Positions 56,250 through 64,000 of a stretch of 64,000 nt of DNA are shown in pieces (position 1 is the first letter of the stretch; each line of letters begins with the position of its first letter). Position numbers and translations under genes: made by a program. Origin of the DNA: an uncultured bacterium (lineage in GTDB: Bacteria; Patescibacteriota; Gracilibacteria; Absconditabacterales; Absconditicoccaceae); NCBI GenBank assembly GCA_916049765.1, contig CAJZIX010000001.1, positions 61,422 to 125,421 of the forward strand. The letters are read 5' to 3'. The notes beneath the pieces are model-generated. The model searched no databases, was not told the origin of the DNA, and worked only from the letters and a program-made list of their open reading frames with translations.

Positions 56250-57452
56250 CTACTTTTTTAGATATCCATTTTTGAAGCTCTGAAAATCCATCGCCTTTTT
56301 ACCTTCAGGCTTGAGAGAAAGCGACTTCACACAAGGATTAAGCTGAAAATGATTATCTCGCAAAGGCTGATCTTTCGTCTCAGAAAACAAAACTTCATCA
56401 AGAACTAGTTCCTCAACAACGACTTTCTTTTCATTAAAAGGAAACCACACCTTTGGTCGTAAAAAATAAGCACGATACTTCGCATACACCTGAGCAAGAG
56501 GATCTTTTGAAGGTTGAATTTCCCCCTCTTGCTTACTAATTTTCTGACAATGCGTAGCATGCTGTTCATTTTGAGGTTGCACTTGCAAAACCCCTTTCGC
56601 ATAAGATCGAAGCGTATCGTTCAAAAACTGAGGTCAGCTTTTTTGAATTTTTGCAATTAAATCTTTAACAGTCCATTCAAAAGGCAGCTTGAAAGCGAGT
56701 TTATCAATCATCGCTCCGGTATCCATCCCTACATCCATATGCATAATCGTGATTCAGGATTGCTGTTCATCAGCCAAAAAAACTGACTGCAAAGGACTGG
56801 CACCACGATACTTCGGAAGCAAAGAACCATGAACATTGATAGCACCAAAAATCGGCAAATCAAGAAGACTTTGAGGCATCAGTTTTCCATAGGCAATCAC
56901 CACGAAAAAGTCAGCCTTTCTACTTTCTAATCGGTCAAAAAAGTTTTTCCCCTCTAGAGAAAGGTCTGGATTGATTTTTTGCGGAGTTTGGATTTCTTCT
57001 GAAGACAAGCCAAGATCTAAAGCAGTCTGCTTGATAATATTCGGAGTGAGTTTCAGCCCCCTCCCAACAGGCTTGTCCTCTTGCGTTACCACGCCAACTA
57101 CCTCAAACCTCTTATCCGCAGCCAAAGCTTCTAAAAAAGGAACTCCAATCGGAGCCGAAGAAAAAAACACTACACGATAATGTTCAGGATCATAAATTTT
57201 TTGCATACTTGGAGTACAATGTAAAACCCTATCAGACACCTTCGGCAAACCATGCCAAAAGCCATATCTCTTGAAGCATTTCAAGCCATATTCGCTACAA
57301 TGTGGCTCGTGCGTACAAATTCTCCCTTTCAAAAAGAAAGAAAGCAGACCTTTATCTGGAGAAAGTGTGAATTGATAAAGACGAATAAACCCAATTACGA
57401 TCCAAGCCAAGCCACGATCTAGCAAAAGAAAAAACTGCTTGAAAACTTGCAT
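56250..57452 (-). CDS. YidD-Fmt fusion (membrane insertion factor + Met-tRNA formyltransferase)
   Basis: 400 residues. Residues 1-82 match YidD: hydrophobic start, then FIRLYQFTLSPDKGLL, HEPHCSEYGLKCFKRYGFW, LPKVSDRVLHCTPS with the three conserved Cys. From residue 83, MQKIYDPEHYRVVFFSSAP begins Fmt: GVVTQEDKPVGRG, FFVVIAYGKLMP, catalytic INVHGSLLPKYRGASP (Asn, His), SGITIMHMDVGMDTGAM (Asp; TGA Gly before Ile). A short C-terminal domain follows. No stop or TGA lies at the junction. YidD assists YidC; Fmt formylates the initiator. The junction Met could serve as an internal start. Confidence 0.85.
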
Positions 57453-57486
57453 ATTCAGAGATAAGATAAAAATTCTTGCTCTCCTG

Positions 57487-57514
57487 AGTATGAGGAATTG
57501 AATAAGTATTGCAA
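57487..57514 (-). promoter_or_regulatory. Promoter of yidD-fmt
   Basis: Minus strand TTGCAA, 16-bp spacer, CATACT; ATG 34 nt downstream. Confidence 0.55.
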
Positions 57515-57543
57515 GAGAAAAAATAAGTTAGAAAAATTATATT

Positions 57544-58848
57544 TTATCACTCATCTCCCCCTCTTCGAGTCAACCAACCTAAACTCATTCCATAAAGAGA
57601 GAAAAACAGATAATTCACCATACTATCCTCAAACACATGGAGAAAAAGCCCCATCACCAGAAAAGCTAAAAATCCTTTCTGTAAAGCCAAAAAAATCTGA
57701 TACACTTCATCATTTCACTTTCCTTGAGAAAGAACGACTAAACGAAGCTTTTTGAGCTGATAAGAACCAAGCAACATTACTCCACATCGCATCAAAAACC
57801 CTACCGTTCCAATATCAAGCATCAGCTGAAGATAATAATTTTCTGGTAATTTATCTCCTCCATGATGCACTGCTGGTCCAGAAGAACCTAATCCAAATCA
57901 AAGTGGAGTATTTAGAACCTCTAAAAAACCTCATACCTTCGCCTGAACATGAGCTTGAGTAGATTCCCATTTTCGAAGAGAAAGTCAAACAAAAGCAAGA
58001 ACCACAAAAAGACCGGAAACAAACAGCTGTTTCTTATGTTGCTTCAAAACAGGGAAACAAGCCATTGCTAGGAGCAAAACAAGCCCAAGCAAAGCAGCCC
58101 TAGAAATCGTTGCACAGATACTCACAATCCAGAGGACAACAACTAAGAAAGACACCCCATTTTCTTTGATCCAAGAAAGAAAAGAAAGCTGTTTTTTGAA
58201 AGGGAAAAAATATAAAATCAACGGAAAAAATAAAACAAGAAAATAACCATAATTATTTGGACCAGAAAAAAGCCCCTGCCACCTCAAAGTACCTTCAAAA
58301 CCCGTCAAATAATAAAGAGGAGGATTTACCCCAAAATGGAAATCATCTAATTTCCCATACCCTAACGAAAAGAAAAAATCTGGGAAAAGCAATTTCCCAA
58401 ATTGCCATATTCGACCGAGCATTACGATACCGACCAATCCCCATTTTAAATATGGGAAAATTCAGTTCAGATTCTGTTTTTTTTGCCCAAAATAAAAACC
58501 AATCCAACTCGCTGTCAAGAGAATACTCATCCACCACAATCCATATTTGATACCAATCAAAATATCACTTGGACTTTTATGAAAGAAAAAAAATGAAATC
58601 AGGACAGAAAACCCAAGTAATCCTCCAAACCCCAACCAAATTTTCCACCATTGTTCAAAATAAGCTTTCCAATAGTTAATTCCCAATACTGCAATAATTC
58701 CAAAGAGGACTAGCCAGATGCTATCTCTACAAATTGCAATCATTGAGGGATCCAATCGTTGTAATCCATATCCAAAAATTGTTACGATCAGATGATAAGC
58801 CACCTGAAAAAACAAAAAACTACCAAAAAGCCAGAGCATTTTCATCAT
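57544..58848 (-). CDS. O-antigen ligase/polymerase-like membrane protein
   Basis: 434 residues, about 11 helices. ATG 58848 is used because the longer TTG frame runs through a promoter. A Wzy/WaaL-like periplasmic loop: LRWQGLFSGPNNYGYFLVLFFPL and SICATISRAALLGLVLLLAM, then a large external segment (TPLGFGLGSSGPAVHHGGDKLPENYYLQ) that fits the family's catalytic loop with Arg/His/Glu. TGA Gly codons include LGFGLGS and ALTERNATIVE helix ends. Likely joins or polymerises surface glycan. Confidence 0.78.
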
Positions 58849-58871
58849 AGGAAAATAAAAACTCAAGCGAG

Positions 58872-58899
58872 AGTATGCACAAGTAGAAAAAAAATGCAA
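58872..58899 (-). promoter_or_regulatory. Promoter of the O-antigen-ligase-like gene
   Basis: Minus strand TTGCAT, 16-bp spacer, CATACT. Confidence 0.5.
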
Positions 58900-58900
58900 G

Positions 58901-58932
58901 TAAAAAAACTGATTACAACAAAGAATCAGTCT
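58901..58932 (-). terminator. Terminator of efp
   Basis: Stem ACTGATT / AATCAGT with a 9-nt loop; T7 on the minus strand. Confidence 0.82.
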
Positions 58933-58959
58933 TTTATAATATTTACATAAATAATTTTC

Positions 58960-59514
58960 TTAGTTCACGTTTCCTGTCAAAGTATTCAAAGTTACGGTAT
59001 CACCAACCTCTTTATGCAAAGGAACCTGAATTTCCATTCCTGTTTCAATAGTAGCTGGTTTTGTCCCAGATTGTGCTCTATTTCCCTTTATTCCAGGTAC
59101 GGTTTCTGTAATCGTATAAGTAATTGTAGAAGGAAGAATAACATTGATTACATTCCCCTTATAAATCTGGATAAATACATCAAGATTATCTTTAAGATAT
59201 CCAGTAATATCTTCAATAGCTTCTTTACTAAGATCGTGAATTTCACCTGTATCATTCTCCATAAATGAATATGTATCTCAGGTATTATAGAGATAAACTG
59301 CATTTTGAGTAGAAATATCTGCCTGATCCATGGTAGTACCAGACTTTACTGTAACATTCTGAACACCATTAGTCATCAAATTTCTTACCTTGTAAGTATA
59401 GGATCCCTGTCTTTGTTGCATCTGCATAAAAGAAAGATCAAGCACTTTAAAAAGCTGCCCATCCATCTCCAAAACCGTTCACTTTTTTACTTCTGCTGCG
59501 TCAATTTTTACCAT
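58960..59514 (-). CDS. efp: Elongation factor P
   Basis: 184 residues, full length. Relieves ribosome stalling at proline stretches. KKGTVLEMDGQLFKVLD (first Gly from TGA) opens the KOW-like domain; YTITETVPGIKGNRAQSGTK with PATIETGMEIQVP matches domain III. The tip loop, usually PGKGG, is QQRQGS, placing Arg35 where the modified Lys or Arg sits. Its upkeep fits the long Pro-rich repeats of the protein at the window end. Two further TGA Gly (NTGDTYSF). Confidence 0.93.
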
Positions 59515-59546
59515 AGAATTTTGATCAAAATTTAAAAACTGACTCA

Positions 59547-59574
59547 AGAATAATCATTCAACCCTTGTTTTCAA
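59547..59574 (-). promoter_or_regulatory. Promoter of efp
   Basis: Minus strand TTGAAA, 16-bp spacer, TATTCT; ATG 32 nt downstream. Confidence 0.6.
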
Positions 59575-59601
59575 GTCAGAATTATTTTGATACTAATCTC
59601 C

Positions 59602-59629
59602 TTGTTTCTTGATACAAAAGAAGTATAGT
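59602..59629 (+). promoter_or_regulatory. Promoter of the DJ-1/PfpI gene
   Basis: TTGTTT, 16-bp spacer, TATAGT; ATG 29 nt downstream. Confidence 0.6.
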
Positions 59630-59658
59630 CTAATACGTTTTATTTTCCACCTTTCAAA

Positions 59659-60177
59659 ATGGCAAAACTCCTTTTTATCATAGCAAATGCAGGATTCCAA
59701 GATGAAGAATTCTGAATTCCTTATAGGGTTCTCTCCGAGCAAAGACATCATTGCGAGTTCGCCTCATGAAAAGGAGGAAAATGTAGAGGATCTTTTGGGA
59801 CGACAATCGAAAAAAGTCTGACTTTTGAGGAAGTTCAGGCTTATGAATATGCTATGCTCATTTTCGTAGGATGAAGCGGAGCGTATAAAGAATATTTTCA
59901 AAACGAAAAATACCTCAATCTTGCCCGTAAAGCAAAAGCTATAGCTGCAATTTGTATTGCTCCAACCTTACTTTCCGATTCTGGGCTTTTAAAAGGGAAA
60001 CAAGCTACCGGTTGGGACGATGGATTTTGAACACAGATCAAATATCTAGAGCAAAATGGAGTTATTTTTAAAGACGAGGAAGTCGTTCAAGACTGAAACC
60101 TCATCACTGCTAACGGTCCGGCTGCCGCAACAAAATTTGCTCGAACCATTGCAGATTACCTAGAGAAGACTTTTTAA
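59659..60177 (+). CDS. DJ-1/PfpI-family protein
   Basis: 172 residues; invisible to a standard-code search because of five TGAs. Class I amidotransferase-like fold: AKLLFIIANAGFQDEEFGIP, MLIFVGGSGAYKEYF, the nucleophile elbow AAICIAPTLLSDSGLLKGK (Cys99), and NLITANGPAAATKFA. Members act as glyoxalases, deglycases, chaperones or peptidases, so the exact role is open. The 3' end overlaps the convergent frameshifted gene by 18 bp. Confidence 0.85.
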
Positions 60178-60815
60178 TTCGGCAATTTTTGTCCATAATT
60201 CTTGATCTCTTCCTCCTCCTTCATTAAATTTTTCTTCCAAAATTCTAATTTCATCATAAATCTCTTGATCAACATTTCCTTCCTGAGGGTGAAGGATAAG
60301 GTTTTCTTTGGTAGTGTTTTCATAATCAGCTCCTTGATTAGCTTTCTCTTGAGATTGAGAAACAAGTGTTTCTTTTATTCTTTCACCAAAAGGAACTACG
60401 ATCCCTTCCTTGTAAGCCTTCTTAGCCCTTTTGCAATATCAGAGATAATTACTAATAAGCTCTTCCCATAAAGGAGGGAAAATTACTTGTTCCGAGGCAT
60501 CTGCATTAGGATACGGTTTTGTTTGATCAGCAAGGATTTGCAATAATATTGATCTTTTTTGCTTATGTATAAATTGTTGTTGTTTTGCCCATTCTAACTT
60601 TTTTTTTAGTTGTTTAAAAGCTTCTTTATTATCACAATGATATTTTTTTTAAAATAATCAATCACACTATCAAAAATTTGTAATCTTTCCTCAAGATACT
60701 CTCTATCTTTTTTAGTTTCAGCTCTCACTAAATAATCACGAAAATCCTGATAATCAAAAGTAAAATTTAGATTTAAATTTTCTTTAGATCCTCTATATGG
60801 AGGGGTTTCAGTCAT
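60160..60815 (-). pseudogene. Frameshifted hypothetical gene (A8 tract)
   Basis: The frame from ATG 60815 reads 69 codons to TAA at 60606-60608. A -1 shift at a run of eight A (plus-strand T8, 60646-60653 region) instead enters a frame that stays open for about 160 more codons to TAG at 60160-60162, giving DYFKKKYHCDNKEAFKQL at the join. The combined ~218-residue protein is charged and helical, ending in EIRILEEKF and ELWTKIAELKSLL. Either a broken gene, a sequencing error, a phase-variable gene or programmed slippage. It lies directly downstream of the large surface protein; family not recognised. Confidence 0.55.
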
Positions 60816-60891
60816 GCGATATTATTAAGAGTAAATATATCCCTTAGTAGATTAGTTTGATTGTAATTTTTTAAGTTCCTTTATCAAAGGA

Positions 60892-63800
60892 TTATTGTTT
60901 CTCTACACGAACAACCGTTTTAATATATTGAGGTGGAACTTCAAAATTTTGAGATTCTCAACTATCTATCAATAACCCAGAAATATCATCAAGGGTAACC
61001 CTTTCTTTTGTTTTGAACTTTTCTTTAGGGAACTCCATAATCACCAAGGCATCAGAGCCCTTATGTCCATGACCTTGTTCCATATCAAACAAAGATCATA
61101 TGATATTTTCTCTACTTCACCGATTTGCCGTTCAAGTCAACCCTGCTATCGTTCTAAGACCTGTTTGTAAAATAGAGTCTATATGTTCAGAGTGCGTTTG
61201 ATGAATAACATATAAATTATTCTCAAAATCAAGATCATCAACATTAAAATCTGATTTTTCTAAAATTTTAGAAATTGACACTTTTTCACTAGTATCAGAA
61301 AAATCCTCTCTCTTTTGATTCTCAAGATCATTTTCTCCATTATTTAATCTTTCTTTTAATTTTCTAAGCTTAGCTGAAGTAGCTGCCACTCATTTTTTTG
61401 TCTTTTCCCATGTCTGTTTTGATTTTTCTTTGACTATAGGTGCATTCTCTTGATATTTTTCCTTGAATCTTTCTGTAAATTCTGAAGATTTATCCTTGGT
61501 TTTCTCTCGAAATGAACGAGATCAGCCGTCCTCAAGCTCTTGAGAATCCGGACTATCCAAAGAAGGATCAATTTTTACCGGCTTTTTATCAGAATTTTCT
61601 TCCATTTTTGTATCCTTGAATGTATTTGCAAACCCTCCCAAAAGTGGAGTAATTGATACTCGCCAAGGACATCCTGATCAAGCCACTTCACTTACTGTAG
61701 CATCAGTAATCTGCATTCCTGTAGAAAAAATCCTTTCTCAGCCATTATGTAAAGCAGCTCAAGCGATACTTTTCGTGGCATCATACCCTAATTCTGGGAT
61801 CAAGGTCGTATTTCCACTAGCTTCCAATCCTTTTGCGATCTGCAAAATTCCTTCTGCACATCTATCTCCCTGCAAATAGTCATTTGTAAATGCCCTTGAC
61901 CAGTCTAACTCCCATGATCTCTTAGTTAATTCATCCAAAAAAGCTGTTTTTTGACCGGTAGTCAAATTCAAATTCTGGATTTGATCAGCAACAGACTGAA
62001 GCTTCGCTTGATAAGCAGAAGGATCATTAAGCAAACTTCATGCTTTTACTAGAGTTGCATCCGTTCCTGACCCATAGTGAATTACAACCCTATCTCCTGC
62101 ATCAGTCAGATTTTTGAACTGTTCAGCTACTGAATGCTGAATATGGGTTCCGTTAGCCAATTCATGAGATCAAACTCAGAAGTGATCTGAAGATGCCAAT
62201 TGCCTAGCCACTTCTGAATGTTGAGCAACAGAATCTGAAGAACAAACCCCAGTTCAAGTCAAGGCTTGTGCTCAAAAAGCAGCTCCTGCAGAGATAATAG
62301 CTGTTCCAACTCCGTATTTCCCAGCGAGCCATTTTCTTTCCTTTCTAAACTTTTTAGTTGCATTATTATAGTCATCAAAAAGTTCCTGATAGATCTGATC
62401 ATAGGTCTGCTTTATATCTCAATCTGGAGACTCAAAATCAAGCTCATCAATAGCATCATAGCTGATACCTAATTTTTCACAAGCAAGAGTAATTGCTTTA
62501 TGGAGCTGATTCATATCTTGTTCTACGAGTTCAGGACTCTGGGATGCAAGAAAATTATGCCCCGTCTTCTGATAAGCTTCTAATCTTGCCTTTGCCCTCA
62601 TCAAGAAAGTCAAAAAATTCTGCTTATCAGCCCCATAAAGTGCTCTCAAACTTGTTGCAAAGGACAACAAAGTCTGACTTACATCGCTAGTTTTCTCTAT
62701 ATTTTGTTGTGTCGTCTGATCATAGAGTTCAAGCTGCCTCCTTGCATGATATCTTTTGAAGCAATTTTTAGCTCCTTTAAGTGTCAAATCCTTTTGCCAT
62801 TGCTCCTTTCTAAGTTGTTCTCTTCCAAAACTATGAGTCAAACTTTTCTCGTGAGTATTCTGCTCCTTAGTATGATGAGTCCATTTTTTGACGAAATTCA
62901 TAAATCCAGAGGTTCAAGCCACCGTAGAAGTCGTTAGGATACCAGCTCAAACAACACCAAGTCCCAAAGGACCTCCAGCCAAAGTAGCAAGTCCAGAAAT
63001 CCCTACCATTCCACCGACCTGAGCCCAAGCTGGCAATTTATCAAGTTTATGTCCGAGTTTATAAATCCAGCCTTTTTCACGATCAGTATTATCTATCTGA
63101 TACGCAGCTTTTCCTCCTGTCAAAATGGAAAGTTTTACTTCAAGATTTTTCAAAGCCTGACTTCTGATAGCTTTTTGATGTTTAAAATATCTTTTTAGCC
63201 TCTCAATATCTTTTTTATCAATATCTTCTTGAATAGCATTAAGAAAGTCTGGTCTTTGTTGATAATCTCTCAAAAATTGTTCAATCTTTACTTTAACTTG
63301 ATCAGTATTTTCACCTCTATCCAAAGCTTCTGCTAATTCGTTCACAAGCTGATACTGAGTTCTTTCTAGCTTAAGCTTTTCAAGAATATTAGTTCCCTTA
63401 TGCGACATAGCTTCCAAAGCTGCTTTAAGCGTAGGATCATTTTCACAAAGAGAATCAAAAGAAGCTTGAAAAGCTGACTCATCAATACTTCCCTCAATAA
63501 AACTACGAGCAAGCTCATTCACCTCCGGAATAGGAATAACTTCTTGTTCATCTACAGAACCAAAGCCAATACCAAATTCTCTACTATGCCTATCTGCAGC
63601 TTGTTCCACTGCATTTCCAAAAGCAGAAGTAGAAGCCTTTTCCATAGAATCATTGATAAGCTTTTTTCTCATTTTCCCTCTCTGTAAAAAGAATTTTCCT
63701 CTTTCCCAAAGATTTCGTTTTCCTATTTGAGCATAATCATTTTGCAAAGATTCCTCTGCAAGGCGTTTTGCTTGTTCTTCGTCCACTGAGAAAGTATCCG

Positions 63801-64000
63801 AAATTGCAGCATTAAGACAGAAATCATAAGTATCATTTAATCCTGATTCTGGAACAGGTTGTGGTTCTGGCTGTGGTTCTGGAGCGGGTTGCGGTTCTGG
63901 CTGTGGTTCTGGAGTGGGTTGCGGTTCTGGCTGTGGTTCTGGAGTGGGTTGCGGTTCTGGCTGTGGTTCTGGAGTGGGTTGCGGTTCTGGCTGTGGTTCT
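60892..64000 (-). CDS. Large Pro-repeat surface/secreted protein, C-terminal part
   Basis: At least 1,035 residues; the start is beyond the window. It opens with [15 protein letters not shown] repeats, then a long helical region ([15 protein letters not shown] on). Two Gly/Ala-rich hydrophobic pairs follow ([38 protein letters not shown]), a Cys-bearing domain with [14 protein letters not shown], and a charged linker. The last ~120 residues begin [20 protein letters not shown], like the H-x-T ... I-L-x-x-G-L start of ADP-ribosyltransferase folds. Many TGA Gly codons. Could be an adhesin or a toxin-tipped surface protein. Confidence 0.7.
63858..64000. repeat. 30-bp tandem repeat coding for Pro/Glu/Gln
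   Basis: About 4.7 units of GGCTGTGGTTCTGGAGTGGG plus TTGCGGTTCT, nearly identical, running off the window edge. On the minus strand each unit encodes ten residues [10 protein letters not shown] (one variant with Ala, an end with Val). Confidence 0.9.

Noticed and set aside
63858..64000. 30-bp tandem array as a CRISPR or satellite
   Set aside because: No spacers; it is in frame with and part of the large Pro-repeat protein.

Overview
The window reads coherently only if TGA is sense (glycine) and only TAA and TAG are stops (translation table 25). Under the standard code almost every gene breaks at TGA; under table 25 the pieces join into full-length proteins, and TGA falls on invariant glycines of MraY, endonuclease III, RuvX, TsaE, GatB, RpoB and lipoprotein lipoboxes. 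With the AT-rich sequence, small intergenic gaps, short leaders and lone members of reduced pathways, this points to a Patescibacteria/CPR chromosome of the Gracilibacteria or Absconditabacteria (SR1) type. I cannot tell these two apart from the window. No rRNA, tRNA or CRISPR array was seen.

Layout. 1-5.3 kb: a glycosyltransferase with GT-B halves in reversed order, small unknown genes, a winged-helix regulator, a nucleosidase-like protein and a dCMP-deaminase-like protein. 5.3-7.6 kb: a secreted protein between copies of a ~42-bp repeat, then a HicAB toxin-antitoxin pair. 7.6-12.7 kb: envelope cluster (rsmH, FtsL-like, pyruvyl-transferase-like, lipoprotein, mraY) and a Fur-family regulator. 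12.9-17.0 kb: an ileS carrying an embedded Nudix hydrolase and two histidine-phosphatase domains. 17.2-24.8 kb: two VirB6/TrbL-like membrane proteins, a DEDD exonuclease and a membrane-anchored metalloprotease. 24.8-33.1 kb: gatB, sufC, nth, PAP2 phosphatase, DUF1653 and a giant GT-C-like membrane protein. A bidirectional terminator near 33.1 kb marks a switch to mostly minus-strand genes: a PKD-domain membrane protein, a nine-gene run from pilB/pilC through envelope proteins, a DUF59 protein and tsaB to ruvX, then tsaE, rpoC, rpoB, rpmH, a fused rpsF-rpsR, serS, a yidD-fmt fusion, an O-antigen-ligase-like protein and efp. The window ends with a DJ-1/PfpI protein, a frameshifted gene and the C-terminal ~1,000 residues of a large proline-repeat surface protein with a possible ADP-ribosyltransferase-like end.

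How it fits together. Surface building (GTs, pyruvyl transferase, mraY, PAP2, ligase), surface appendages and secretion (type IV pilus ATPase and platform, VirB6-like proteins) and exported proteins dominate, which fits a host-attached or predatory small bacterium. Several normally separate proteins are fused: IleRS+Nudix+2 phosphatases, bS6+bS18, YidD+Fmt, exonuclease+extra domain. Promoters share a TTGNNN-16-TATNNT form, and the start codon usually lies 23-37 nt after the -10 box, often without a Shine-Dalgarno sequence.
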